In this document: positions 34,052-49,000 of the stretch, in pieces
How positions within the stretch are numbered: position 1 is the first letter of the stretch
Layout of the letters: each line of letters begins with the position of its first letter
Assembly: GCA_022059125.1 (NCBI GenBank)
Contig: JAEUWY010000005.1
Span: 5,022,001-5,086,000 of the forward strand
Length of the DNA stretch: 64,000 bases
Direction: 5' to 3'
Source of the DNA: Corynespora cassiicola
Taxonomy: Eukaryota; Ascomycota; Dothideomycetes; Pleosporales; Corynesporascaceae
The notes under the pieces: model-generated
What the model was told of the DNA's origin: nothing
Seen by the model: only the letters and a program-made list of their open reading frames with translations
Database searches by the model: none
Position numbers and translations under genes: made by a program

Positions 34052-37000
34052 CTACTTCTTCGGCGTGTCTCTCCTCTTCAACCCAATCTTCCTCGCGAAA
34101 CCCGAAAAACCCAGGGGACTCGTCACGGGGCTCTCTGCCGCCGCCGCCGTCTCCCCGTCTTTCGAAGTACCATTAGTGCGCCCCTTCTCTCCCCACGGCC
34201 GCGCCTCGTTCGCCGCCTCACGCTCAATCTGCTTCTTGCGGTCAATGGCAAGCACGCCGACCTGATCCGCGAAGACGGGTTTGTCGAGCAGATCCTCGAC
34301 GCGGACGTGCAGCCCCTCCTGGTCGAGCATGGATGCCATTTGAGCGAGGCCCATGATGTCGCCGCCGAGGTCGAAGAAGTCGGAGTCCAGGTCCATGGCG
34401 AGCGGGATGCCGTGGTTGTCGTGCAGGATCCGCTCCCAGGCGGTGCGCAGGCGGGTGGCGAGGGTGTTGAGTTCGTGCGTGGAGAGGCCTGTGTCGGTGG
34501 GGAGGGCGGGGACCTGTTTCTCTGAAGAGCGCTTGCCGGGCGCCTTGGACTTTTCCGAGGTGGGGATTGCCGAGATTTGGGATGTGAGTTCGTCCGGGGA
34601 GGGAAGGAAGGTGTGGGGGTCCTCGGCAAAAGTGATGACGGTCGTGCAGAGGGTGTCGAAGACGTGTTGGGCGTAATCGGCGGTGATGGTGTTGTTGGGT
34701 GCGTAAGTGAGCATGACCTCGAGTTGATCGCCACCCTTGGACGCAGAGAGGATGGAAAAGTCGGCAAAGTCCTCTTGTGATCCACTGGATCCGAGTGTAT
34801 ACTCAATACCACCAAGCTGAAGAGTAGCCTCTTTATCCAGCATGTTTTGATTGTGCTGAATAACGCTCGAAAAGTTGGTCCAATCAGGCCAGTCAGTGCA
34901 ATTTCGTGTAATGTCCCGGAATCCAAGGGACTCGTATTCCATGTTCGCGATTTGCTGCTCTTGAATATATCTGAGAAGGTCAAGAACTGTCCATTCAGAT
35001 CGGTAGACCACGCGCACGGGAACCATGTTCAAACAAGGTCCCACAATGTTTTCAATATTTGGTACTCCACTGTTGCGCCCAGAAATGACGTGGCCGAAGA
35101 TGATGTCAGAAGTACTTGTGATCTGGGCCAGAGTCGATGCCCACGCAGCCTTCATGACCGTTGCCGCCGTGATGTTGAGATGCGAAAGAGTCGGGACGGT
35201 GAGTGTTTGCTTCAAGGTGACAGTGAGCCCGCCAGATCGCTGATAGTTGGGTCCATATCGATTCACGATCTCAGTCATCTTGGAGCCCCGAAGCACTTCC
35301 CTCCAATGGTCGTAAGCACCAGCAATGGTCTTGGCCGATTCTCGAACATAGTTGCCAAAAGGAGGCGAGGGCGCGATTGGCAAGCCGTTGTATCCATTTG
35401 ATAGTGCCTGAAGAATCAATGGAAGGCAAAAGCCATCGTACTGAGCGTGCGACAGTCGAATGACAATGCGATAGTCGTCGGTTCCTTTCTGCTTGGCAAC
35501 AACGAATTGCAAGAACGTTTCCCCAAGCTTAGGGCCATGCTCGCGGTCTTTTCTTCGCAACTCCTCGGTGAAATTGTCCAGGTTCAGGTCGGTCTCTTGA
35601 TAGATAAAGTCAGGTTGAAGCTTGCGAAGAATTACCTGAAGGAAGCGATCGCCATAGGGTACGAATACGGTCCGGAGAATGTCGTACGATTGAACTGTGC
35701 GGAAAATCGTGTGCTTCAATTTACGAAGATCAAGAGGACCTCGGCCGCTCAAGTAGAAGTAATTGAGCATCCACTTCGATTCGAGAAGCGTTCCTGTGAT
35801 GGCTAGACTTTGAAAATCTGTGCATGGAATGACGTCGGAAATACCACCTTTGAAGACCTGTACCTTTGAAATGACACTGTCCACATTTGGATCCCCAAGC
35901 AAAGATATAGACTTGTGGTTCCCAGAATCTTCATGTATAGTTTGAGGCAAATGTCGTTTGGGTACGGGTGGTAGAGACTGTCGCTGAGTGATGGGTTGTC
36001 GGGTACTGAGTTGCTGGGCAGGCTCAGCGATAGATTTCCGGAAACTGAGTCGCTGGGAAGACTGTGTAGGTTGTGTTGCAGGCTCTCTGTCTTGAGTAAA
36101 TCCATTCCATTTGCGGAACATCTGCTCGCTATGTTCCTGGGTCAATTCCTGGGAAGGCTTCGCTTCTCCATTTTCGTGATGACCATTGGCCTGAGAGGAG
36201 GCAATAGACTGGAAATCTCGGATTGCTGAAAGTACGGAATTGGATCGCTCCAGCGTTGGTGGGCGCTGGGCAACACCGGCAGAGGCTTCTAGAATGGGAA
36301 CCTCATCTCCAGCCTGTGACATGACTTGGTCGATGACCGCACCAGCTGTTTGGACAACCTGATCTTATTAGCTGAGGATGTTGTGGAGATTCGATGTTCT
36401 TACCCTGGCCATATCCGCAAAATTGGGGTTCTTGAAAACGTCGGCGACGGTGATTGTCAATCCTTCCTCCCTCGCTGCTCCAACCAGTCTCATGGCAATA
36501 ATGCTATCACCACCAAGCTGGAAGAAGCTATCCTCATCGCCAATAGAATCCTCCACCATGTCCAAAAGTTCACTCCACAATGTCAACAACTTCTTTTCCA
36601 CGGAACCTCTTGATTCATCATTCGTTCCGTCTGCCGCAGCATTCACTGCCTCCGTTGCGATAGCTTCAGCAGTAGCAACCATGTCGGCAGCGACAGAGGG
36701 CTTCAGGCTCTCAGCAAAACTTACAACGCTCATTCGCCTCGACCGAATAGATCCTTCGCGGCGCAAGGATCCCTGGTCAAAGCTAGGCCGGCCGCCGCGG
36801 ATGGATTGCGATGCTTTCCTTGAAACCATATTCGCCATCTGATTCGCCATTTCATTCATCGTCGATGGCCGAGGAACAGCAGATTTGTTATTCGAGAGAA
36901 GCTGTTCCACGAGCTGCGGTACCATCTCGCTGATAATTGACCGAACCAGGCTTCCCATGTCCGGAGCTGCTGCTTGCACCAGAGGCACAGACAATGAATT

Positions 37001-40000
37001 CGGCTGGGTCTCTGAAATGCTGGGAAGAGAATGTGGCGGGTCGGCAGCATCGGATCGTGGTGCTGCGACTATCGGCTTAGACTGCCACATATCGACTTCG
37101 ACGGCGCGGTTGAGCTCAGCTACCGTCCGGGTTACGTCGGCAATCATCTGGTTCAGAACAGTCGACATCTTCGACGACATATCCTTGACTTCGATGTCAG
37201 ACACAGAGTCTGTCCAGTAAGCGAAACGGACAATAGGTTCCTCGCGACTGACGTCGATGTTTACTGTGATGGCGTATTCGCTAGGGTCATGTCCCGAAAT
37301 AGGTTCCAATGCAATACTACTCTTTTGCTCGTTTGTGTCTTGGCTAACTCCGGAATTTTGCACCGAAACAACAGTGTTGAATAGGGCTTCACCAGAGAGG
37401 CCTAGAGAATGCTGGAACTCAGCCAATGAGCAGTGCTGATGTGGCAGACTCTCGATAAAGTCATTCTGTACTTTGTGAATGACATCGATGATGGGGGAAG
37501 TGCGCGTAATCTTGGTACGAAGGACCAACATGTTGATGAAAGCTCCCACGGCCTCCTCGATTCCATCAATCGGCACATTACGTCCAGAAGTAAGGTAGCC
37601 ATAGCATACATCATTCGAACCTGTGTAGGTGGAAAGAATGAGAGACCAAGCAGCAAGGAGGATATTAGCAAGCGAAGCGCCGTTTCGGGTTGCCAGAGAG
37701 TGAAGTTCGTTGAAGTGATCAAACTCAAGATAGTGAGAATGTAACTCTCGCTGTTTGGAAGAATGTTGAGGAGTACTTGGGAAGTAGCAAGGCTGGACAC
37801 CATGAAGCTGCTGCTTCCAGTATTCGAGAGCCTCTCCAGGGGGAAGATTCTTGAGGTACTTGATGTAGTCAATATAGCGTGGACCTTCACCAACATCTAG
37901 GCGGCCTTCGTAAGCAGCCTCCAGATCATTCACCAGTATGGCATATGATCCACCGTCAATGACTGAGTGATTGATTTCCAGCTTGATGACGACCTTTCCA
38001 GTATTGGTCTGTACAATGGTGAATTGGTGAGGGAGCTTGAGCTTCTTCTTCCCGTTGAACTTGTGATACCTGATTGCATCGAGCTTTGTGGAAAGCTCTG
38101 AATCATCACAGAATAGAGTAAGGAGCCCACTATCGGGAGCCTTGACGACCATTTGATCGAAGATCCCGCCTTTGCACACACTATCAACAAAGACAGTACG
38201 CAACGAAGAGTGGCGATTGACAACTTGTTGCCACGATGCAGCCAGCTTGCGTACATCGACTCTACCACGAATGGCCTTCACTTCAAAAGTTGTAAAAGAC
38301 CAATATGATTTGGGATCCTTGCTTTGACTCAAGAGCATTCCAACTTGCATGGCGGCGCAAGGATAGATGTCCTCCACTTGATCGTATGAGGCAACGCCAT
38401 TGCGTGGTAGAGTCTTAAGAAGACGGTCGAGGCGATCGTATGAGTCGATTTGAAGTAGTGGAAAATCACCCAGGGTTGGCAATGGTTTCTTGACCTTGGT
38501 AAGGCTAGTGACGGCTTCTTCGAATGTTCGCTGACATTCAGCAATCCAGCGACGAATGCTCTTTTGATTTTTCATCCACCTGTTATACATGAAGGTGAAC
38601 TCGATCTGATCATTGTTGACTGATGCTGAGATCTCAAACAGCGCAGATCTCTTCGTTTTTGCGCCAAGGTCGGACATTTCAGCGTCTTCGTCCTCTGTGA
38701 ATTGAATTGGCTTGAACAGGGCATCGTCAGCCTCGAGTTGTTGATTTTTACCCAAGTAGTTGAAAAGGATCTCCATGGGTTCGTGATTGGCATAACGCTG
38801 TCTTCCATCCTCGGTCAAGTATCGATGAGCATAGTAGGGACGTCCGTTATCTACGACCTTACTGCGGTTGTCTTTGACTTGTCGTAGGGTATGAATGATG
38901 TCGTCCTGATCCTCGGCGATTGGAATATGTACGGGGTACATCGTTGTGAACCAACCTACAGTCCTCGAAAGATCCAAGTTGCTTGACTCCCATGGCTCGC
39001 GACCATGATTTTCGATGAAGACTGTTGGCATGCTTCGATTGAGGAAGACGCGCGAGAATGAATGGATAATTGCGGCAACAAAAATATCCACGACATTCGT
39101 CCTCAGAGCATTGCTTTCGAAAGCCATAGAAGTGATCTCTTCATCCATGAAGAAAGAGTCGCGATCAACATCTCCATAGATGTTGGGACGCTTGTCCAGG
39201 CCCCAAAAGGCAATATCAGCTGGTTCGAAAGTGAACTGATGCTTTTTGGCAGCCTCAATCTGGATTGGAAGATTCGCATGGCTGGCTTGTTTTTCAGACC
39301 AGACCTGGAAAGAGAGTTCTCCCTGAAGAGATTTGGTGGAGCTCGAGTTGAGGTAATCCTCCAGATCTCCCAGTATGACCTTCCAGCTCACTACGTCAAT
39401 GACGAGATGGTGAGCAGTAAGGAATATAGCTTGACCGCCAGAAGCGATAGTGAATAAGTCGACAGCAAAAACAGGACCTCTGATAATGTCAAGACTCTTT
39501 TGGGTCTCAGAAATGATATCAACTATCTCTGAGGTGATAGAGATGCTATGTGTCTTGAGTTTGTATGTGTCTGAGGCATGGCTCAAGATGGACTGTTGCC
39601 AAGTTCCCGCTGTATCCTTGGAGAACCGGGCACGAAGCATCGAATGGGATTTGGCAATCGCATCGATAGCCTCCTTGAGACTGTCCAAATCAACACCGCG
39701 CGAAAATTGCAGTGTGGAAGATTGGTTGAAATGGGAATTATTTTCGTCACCAATCGAATCAAAATAGAACCGTTGAACCGGAGAAAGGGCAAATGGCTTG
39801 TCTGTCTGTTCTTCTCCGGTGAAAAAGCTCGAATCAGACATGACAGTCAATGCGAGGTGGGTGATTGATTTGGCTCGTAGGACTTGGTTGAGCGTCAAAT
39901 TGATGCCTTCTTTTCTGCAACGAGCGAGAAGTTGCATGGCGGTGATCGAATCTCCCCCCTGAGCAAGCCATGATTTGTTCATCTTGACGTTTGCGGCGGG

Positions 40001-43000
40001 CAAGTTGAGCACTTTAGCCCATATGCCATGCAACTTGGCAGCAGTCTCGGTGGTCGGCACAGCAGGTTCGCTGCTGGCTTCAAGCTCTAAGATTTGACGA
40101 TAGGCTTCGTCTTCCATGCCCTCTAGCCAAAATGTGACTTGCTTTCTGTCCAGCTTGGCCGAAGCTAAAGCGGGAATCCTAGGCAATGCAACCCAGACAG
40201 TCGGTACCATGTATGAAGGGACGAGATCCGAAAGCCTGCTCTTCGCAGCATCAATTTGTTGAAGGATTTCAGGGTTACCGAGAACAGTCCCCCAAGCCTC
40301 CTCGTTGCCAGTGACTTCTGCAGGTAAATTGTGGAAAGTAACAACTCCTGTTAGCTTCCTCTTTCCGGGGCCGGATTTTGGCATTAAGACCACGGCTTGG
40401 CGGATGCTCTTGTCGGCCTGCAAATGATGCTCGATCTCGCCAAGCTCCATACGCTGGCCTGCAAGTTTGACTTGGTTATCTTTGCGTCCGATATAACGGA
40501 TTGCTCCGTCGGGCGCATATTGGACAAGATCGCCGGTTCGGTAAATTCTGCTACTGCTCACAGATGGGAGTAGCTCCTTCATGAAAATTGGATTGTCCAC
40601 AAATGCCTCGGCAGTCTTGGCGTGATTGTTCAGGTAGCCCCTAGCAAGCAGTGCGCCTTCGATGCACAACTCGCCCACAGCACCAACGGGTGCAAGTTGA
40701 TTAGGGTTATCAGGATTGAGGATCCAGGCTCTGCCACTTTGCAGCATGCGGCCAATCGTTGAAGGATCACGTTGTGTGGCAACTTGATCATTGGCGACGG
40801 CAACAACTGAGCCCTCTGTAGGGCCATACGCATTTAGAAGCTGCAATCCAGGTACCCATTTGTTGATAGTCTCTGAAGTCAGTGCCTCGGCCCCTGAAGC
40901 GAATGTTTGGAGTGTGGGAACGGCCTCTGGTGATTCGATAACATTGGCAACAGAAGGGGTGAGGCAGGTCCAAGTGGCCCGCAGCTTATTGATGGCGGAT
41001 GCGATGTCCGTGGTACGGTCTTGCTCGGAAGGAATGCAAATGGTGGCACCGCATGTCAGAGTTGTTAAGATCTCCATCACTGATGCATCGAAGACAAATG
41101 ATCCGAACTGGAAAACTCGCGACGTTGGCTTCATATGCAGTGCTTTGCATATTGCGGCGGAGCTTGAAGCGATAGCCCGGTGTTCAATAACGACCCCCTT
41201 AGGGGCACCTGTACTGCCACTTGTGTACAATACGTAGCAAATATTGTTGCTTTTTGTTCGCGACAGAGCAACATCTTGTCGAGCCGGAAGTTTCAGGAGA
41301 GATTGCTCGCTGATGGTGATCACCGGGCTAATGAGGCTAGTGAAGCGCTCTTCGTAGGAAGGAGAGCACAGCAATATTGATGCATTGCAGTCCAAAATAA
41401 TTTGACGGTGGCGTGTTATAGGGTGTTCAGGCGACAAGGGCACATAGCCCGCTCCAGAGAGAAGAACACCCATGATGGCAACCACGGCCCATCGTGACTT
41501 GTCAGCACAGATTGGCACAAGTTTTTCAGGGCCTGCACCGAGCCTGATAAGTTCCTGAGACAAGCGAGATGCCAAATCGCGTAGTTCACCGTAAGTAAAC
41601 TCGCCATCGAAAGCGGAAACGGCGATTGCATTGGGTTGAGCATGCACCTGCTTCAAGAATAGCGAATGGATAGTCTCATCCACCATAACAGGCTCCCGGG
41701 AGTTCCATTGGCGAACAAGTTGAATGTCTTGTTCGCTGACGACTCGAATATCTTTGACCGTTCCGGCTACGCTCATCTGATTCAAGATAGACTCAAATTG
41801 ATAGAGCAAGCGGTGAGTGTGCCAGGTAGAGAGGGTATCCTCGTCATAATGAGCGGTTATATTGACAGTCGACTTGTCCACTTTACACTCGATGACCAGC
41901 GGATATGTGAAGTAGTTGGCTTGCTCACCCTGATCATGAAATGACCACATGGACTCGGAAGGACCCTCGACCCCAGTTTGAATGGCAAGCAGATTTTGAA
42001 AGTCGCATGCAGCTGCAGTATCTTGGTCGATTCGTTTGATCTCAGAGACACCAAGATGTTGATGCTGAATCCGATCTGCTGCATTTCGAGATATATCTTG
42101 CAAGAGGCTGAGTACAGATGCACTCTGGTTTACACGGACTCTGGTCGGCACTGTCGTCAATGTGGGCCCGCAAATGTCGCTAATGCCTGGAACGGTGATG
42201 TCTCTACCAGTCAAGGTTTCGCCAAAGACGACATCGTCATTGCCAGTGTAGGATGCAATAAGCAAGGCCCATGCAGCACGAACGATGGTCGGAATGGTGA
42301 TGTCTTGATGGCGATGAGGCGCAAGCTTAGCAGTGTGACTCAGGATCTTGCCACTGGGAGCCTTGTCTTGGATCGAGTGAGGCCGTTGAGGAAACTGGTA
42401 CGGTGAAGCACCAGCTAACGATTCCTTCCAGAACTTTGTGGAAGCTTCTGGCTTTGAGTCAATCAGATACTCGATGAACCTGGTATAAGGAATCTTTTGA
42501 ATATCCGAAGTGCCTTTCTTGTAAATTTGCTCGACGCGCTGAAGCATGAACGGAATGCTCCAACCATCAAACAATGCGTGATGGATAGTCCAAACGAAGT
42601 AGCGCTTGTTATCTGATGCGCGAACAAGGGTATATGCTGCCAATGGAGCACCGAGATGCAAAGGAATCTTCATGGCTGCTTCAGCTGCGGTATCAAGAGC
42701 TGAAGTTTCATGCCATGTGATGGGATCCTCAACAAGAACAGTCTGTAAAAAGGCACCTGACTCGGTTTGCGCAATGCGCGTTCGGAGAATGTCGATATCC
42801 TGCACAGCCTTTTCCCAAGCAGCTTTGAATCTTGTCTCGTCAATTGATTCAGAGAGATTGAGAACGTGCTGAGCGACATAGGCGCCAGGCTGCTTGATGG
42901 AAAGTGTGACAAATGCTTGTTGAAGTGGACTAGCAGGATACGCATCCTGAATTTTGTTCTTGGGAATACGACACTGCTGAGATAGCTCGCCTAAAACGTC

Positions 43001-46000
43001 TGATACGGACAGAGGTTTGCGTATGAGCTTGAATCGCTCGTATCTTTCAATGGCCTTTGACGTCCTACCAGAAGATTTACAATTGGCAGCAAGGTCAGAT
43101 AGCTTCGGTGTCATGAAGAGTGAAGCCACTGTGATGTTCAAGTTTTCGGCTTCTGCAGCAGCAACGAGCTTCATGGCGGCAACGGAATCTCCACCAAGAC
43201 GGATAAAACTATCGTCTCGACCCACAGCTGTGGGTTTAAGATTCAAAACGGAACAAAACAGCTTCTGCAGCTTCCTTTCGGCCGTTGTTGTTGGCTTCTT
43301 TTTGTGCATCGCATTGGCGAGACGGTAGGGCGACATAGCCTCCTTGGTCAAGTTCTGGACCATATTGCGCAAACGATTCCGGTCCAATTTGGTAGCTGCA
43401 TTGACTGGCATTTCTGAAAGGGGAATAAAGATGGAAGGAATCATGTAAGTTGGCAGCACGCTAGCCAAATCATTCTCCACCGTCTTCGAAAGACCTTGCA
43501 TGTTGTCGTTCATTGAGAGGAGAATCTCATCAGCAGTCGGGAACTCCACTGATGCAGGCTGTATGGGACCGACGGAAGCAACAGCATCCTTGTCAATGGT
43601 GCAAAAGAACACAGCCAATGTTTTGCGTCCCGATGGTGCGACTAGCTCCACTGCTGACTGGAAGCCTTCGGGGAATTTGGACTTGACGTGGTATTCGATC
43701 TCACCGAGCTCAATTCGTTGACCGTTGAGTTTGATCTGAGTGTCCTTTCTTCCCATGTAACTGATTGAGCCATCAGTGTTGTATCGCGCCAAATCTCCGG
43801 TCTTGTACATGCGAGTTGTGAAGAATGTTCCGTGTTGGGATGGGGATAAAGTAGAGGTCCACGCAGGATTGGCGATGAAGGCCTGGGAAGTCTTGACTTC
43901 ATCACCCAGGTATCCACGGCCAACGATGTATCCCTCAATAAGAAGTTCGCCAACACTGCCAATGGGCATGAGTTTGTGGTGGTTCCGTGGGTGGACTATC
44001 CATAGACGACATCCGGAAGGATAGCCAATTGTCGACGGATCAGTATTGAGAATTTTGCCATCAAATGTAGATTTACGGTCAAGAACCGAGGCAACAGAGC
44101 CCTCAGTAGGACCATAGGCTATTTCGAATTAGTATGAATACTCCCAAGATTTCATTCTCGTACATACCATTTACCAAGTTAGTGGTGGTACCCCATTGGT
44201 CCAGCACAGCGTTTGTAATGGCTTCACCACCAGAAACGATGGTTCTGATAGTGGGCACAGATTTGGGCTTAATTGCTCCGAGTACCGACGGAGTAAGTAG
44301 GGCCCAAGTCGCTTTAAACTTGCGTATGGCGCCTGCTGGATCGTTCATTCGCTCCTCCTCTGAAGATACGCAAACAGTCGCGCCGATAATGAGCGAAGCT
44401 AGAATCTCGGCGCAGCTAGCGTCAAACGTATAACTGGCAAATTGATATATGCGTGACTCTGGCAAAATGCTCATAGCACGCCCGAAAGCATGCGCACTGG
44501 TACTGAAAGCTTGGTGTGGGATGATTGTGCCCTTAGGCTTACCAGTAGTTCCAGAAGTGAATATGCAGTAAGCTGCATTGTCCGGCGTGACATCGGATCG
44601 AAGTTTCGTTCCTTTGGCGACAATGAATCCATCAACGGACGGACGGTCGACAACCACCGCGTTGGGGGCTATCTCGCTTGCGCGTGTGTGGAAAGCTCTT
44701 GAGCAGAGGACGATATTCGCACGCACATCACTAATAAGTTGGCGAAGTCGGCTAAGTGGATGTTTTGGATCAAGCGGAACATAGGCACCACCCGCTTTCA
44801 TGATTGCAATCATGCTCACAATAGCCCATGAAGACTTTTCGGTGAGAATTGGAACGAAAGTTTCGGTTGTGACGCCCATGGCCTGGAGGTGGACAGCAAG
44901 GTGGGTGGTGATTTCGTCAAATTCTTGGTAGGAGAAGCTTCCATCCCATCCTTCAACAGCCATTGAAGAAGGAGGTTTCAGCAATGCTTGCTCTGAAATG
45001 AGGTCATGGATGCAACGACGGGTTGGGGGCGGCAATTCCCGGTTCCAGTCCAATATTTGCGCAACACTTCCAGCTGTAGAAAAGTCGATGTCGCCAACGG
45101 TCAAGTCGTCTCCCGGACTTGTCACGATGCTGTTGATGACCTTCGTGAATGCCTCAGCTACATTCAGCATTTGCGATTCGTGGATCTTGTCCTTCCAGTA
45201 GCCGAAATCCACTTTAACGCCTTCGTCTGTGACGTCGACATTTATGGTAATGTGGTATTCTCCAGGATCAGCGGCTTCCACATTATCAAATGTCAATGCC
45301 GTCTTGGACGGATCGCGGGTGAGATGGCGTCTTTGGAGAGTAAAGACTGTATTGAAGAGGGCGGGCAAATGAAGTTCGTGCTGCACGTCCGCTAGGGAGC
45401 AGTTTTGGTGCACCATGGCGTCCGTTGAATCTTTCTGAAGTGATTCAAGCAATTGGCTGATAGAAGTCTCGTCAGAGAAGGTGAGACGACAGATAATCAT
45501 GTTGACAAAACATCCTACGGCTTCTTCGATATTGCGGACAGGAACGTCACGTCCGGAAGCAACAACGCCGAAGCAAACATCCGAGGAACCGACATAAAGA
45601 TGCAGCGCGAGGGCCCAGCACAACTGCAAGAAAGTAGACAGCGTGACGCCATTTCGCTTACAGAAAGCCTGTAAGATGCTGGTGTCAGGTAGATCAATTG
45701 TATGGTCCGCAATCTCATGAGGCCCAGGTTTGCCGTCATTGAGATTTGGGAAGAAGCAAGATTCCGCACCAGATAAGTAGGCCTTCCAGTAGTTGACATC
45801 GGCATCTCTCGAGTTGGAGGTAAGGTGTGCGATGAAATCACTGTAGAGCATTCCGGCGTCGGATCTCGTGATTTTGCCCTGATAGGCTCTTGCTATGTCG
45901 TTGAGAAGATTCGGCACAGAGCCTCCATCAACAACAGCGTGGTTCAGTTCCATCTTGACCCATATTTTCTCGGATGTTGTCTTGGCAATGGTAAGCCGGT

Positions 46001-49000
46001 GAGCAGTATTGAACTCCCGATAGTCAACGGTTGGTTGCGCTCTAAGCATCTCGGCAACTTCGGAGTCAGGGCAGTCCATCAGCCATGAAATTCTACCAGA
46101 CCTGTCCTTGAAAACGACTTGGTCCATGAGAGTGGTCTTTGATAGACTCTCAATGAACACGGTCCGCAAAGCTGAATGGCGTTGAACAACAACCTGCCAT
46201 GCTTCTGCGATCTTTCGAGGGTCGACCAGACAGTGTGGGTCGGTCGACCGTACTTCAAAGATGCAGTGGTAGGCATATAACTCGGGGTTTTTCATCTGAG
46301 AAAGCAACATCCCTTGCTGCATAGGAGATGCTGGATAAATGTCTTCGATATCATCAAGTGCTGTTCCAGATGGGAGAATCTCTGAAAGCTTGGTCATGCC
46401 GTTGTAAGATAATGGCAAGAGCTTGAAGCCACTGAGGCTGGGCTCCGGCCTTGCTTGAAGCAGCTGGTCTACACCATCGATCAATGTTTGACGGCACTCG
46501 GAAATCCATCGTTTGATATCTGGCTGGCGTTTCATATGGCGATTGAAACAGAATGATAGTTTGATGGTGCCTTGCGACACAAGCGCCGTGACCTCAAACA
46601 GTGATAAGCGAGGTACGTTGTCTCCAATATCTGAGGTGAGGATGCCATCCATCTTCTGTAGCAACACACCCTTACGCTCAAGGTTCTGCATTCGCCCGAG
46701 GTAGTTGAACGTAACTTCAGCTGGCCAATGACCGGCGAATCGTTGTTGGCCCTCTTGCGTGAGGTGCCTGTAAGCGAAGTATGGACGTCCATTATCCGGG
46801 ATACGTTCTCGAAGATCTTTGACCCATCTGATAGTGCCAATAATATCAGTTGGCTCCTCCGGAGGTATAGGTAAATGGATAGGTGTCAAAGATGTGAACC
46901 ATCCGATTGTTCGCGACAGATCCTGTTTGGAGTCGAAGGGCTCACGACCATGGCCTTCATTGTGGATAGTGACGGTTGACCTATCCGGGAAAACCTTACG
47001 GAAAGACTCCAGGAGGGCTGCAATGAAAAAGTCAAGGGGCTTAGTCTGCAAAGCATCATGTGCACCGAGAAGGAGCATAGAATCCCTTGGGCTCAGCTCG
47101 ATATCCTCAGTAATGATATCTCCGTTGACGTTGCTCTGGCCGTCCATACCCCAGTACTCCAAGTCTGCAGGGGGGATACTGGCCAATGGGAGCACTCTTC
47201 GAGCACTCTCCCTGCGAGCCTGCTCAGCTTGTTGCTGGGTCCAATCATAGAATGGAGTGCTCTGAGAAGGAGGTATCACGCCGCTGAGGAGGTTGTGTAG
47301 GTCCTCAATGATGATGCCCCATGACACTACGTCAATGACTAAATGATGTGCTACAAGAGCAATAGCTTGGGTGAAGCTGTCATCCATGTCAAAAAGATCT
47401 ACAGAGAAGGTCGGTCCGTTTGTAATGTCTAGAGTCCGCTGACTCTCATCAATAATCGGCTGTAGGCTGTCATTTTTGCCGGTGCTGACACGATGATGCC
47501 GTAGTCTGAAAGATTTTTCTACTCGTCTTTCAATCTTTTGATGCCAAACTCCAGATTCATCCCGAAAATATCGACCTCGGAGCATGGGGTGGGTATCAAC
47601 CAAGGATTTCAAGGCTGCTTCGATCTCAGTGGAATCGAAGTTGCGGGCGAGACGTAGCACCACGCTCTGGTTCCAGTAATTGTACTCGTCGGCCACAGTC
47701 TCGAAAAATACTTTCTGAATTGGCGTCAGATCGAATGGAAGATCGTAACCCTCTGTCTGTGGTTTTGAGACATGTCCCTTCTCGGCGATAGCAACAGTGG
47801 AGGCAAGTGCGGCGATAGACTTGGCTCGAATAAGTTCCTGTACGCTTACTAAAAGACCCTGGAGACGGCACTGAGAAACGACTTGCATGGCAGAGATCGA
47901 ATCACCTCCCAAATGCAGGAATGATTGGTTCAGACCTACTTCGCCTGGTGGAAGGTTAAGAATGTTGGCAAAGATGGCCTGAATTTTGCCTTCGATGTCG
48001 TTGGATTTGGCGTGGGTGGCCTCCAATTTGGATCCAACAATAGATCGGTATATATCCTGGTCCATGCGGTCAAGCCATTGCATGACACGTCGGCGGTCCA
48101 TCTTGCCAGAGGGCATGAGTGGAAAAGAAGCTATCGCAACCCATACAACTGGAACCATGTATGAAGGAAGACGTTCACATAGTCGATCGCGGATAGTGCC
48201 AATATTAAAATTAGCAGTCTCAGCGGGTAAGAGCTGGATTTCCTGGGTACAGGCCACTGAAATATTCTGTAGGGATATAACAGCCACAAGACGCTTCGCA
48301 CAATGACCAGTTGATGGAACGGCGGCAAGAGCATTCTGAACCAGGGTATCATCCATGAGATGATGCTCCACTTCTGAAAGCTCTAGGCGTTGTCCGCGAA
48401 CTTTGGTCTGGAGATCCTTGCGGCCAAGATACTAGGATAGGTTATTAAAGATTGATCACAAAAATTGATGAAAGGACTTACCATCATCGTCCCATCTTCA
48501 TTGTACTTGACCAAGTCACCAGTCTTATAAAAGCGACGCATATTTGGCCCATCCAATGTGTCAGCGCCCAATGTCCAAGACAGATTGCTGACAAAGACTT
48601 CGTTCGTCTTTTCGGGGTTGTTCAAATACCCTGAGCCAACACAGCCACCTTCTAACAAGAGCTCTCCAATGGCCCCAAATGGAACCAAAACATTATGGTC
48701 GTCCTTACGGACTATCCACCCTCTGCCCGAAACTCCCTTGCCAAGGTTGTTGGGCTTGGTAGTCGATGTCATGACATTCGCGGTAGCGAAAGCAGCACAT
48801 TCGGTAGGACCATACCCATTACGAAGTACAAGACGGTCTGCCCAAGTCACAAGATCTTGCTGCGACATGGCTTCGCCAGCGAGAATAAGCTCTTTGAGTT
48901 GAGGAACTTGCGAAGGCTGGATTGTGCGAACAACAGAGGGTGTGATAAAGACACAGTCGACTTTGAATTTGTTGATCACACCAGCAAGATCGTTTGTACG

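Noticed and set aside
34123..34983. 286-codon frame overlapping the NRPS 3' end
   Set aside because: Out-of-frame shadow of the terminal C6-T7 region of the synthetase.
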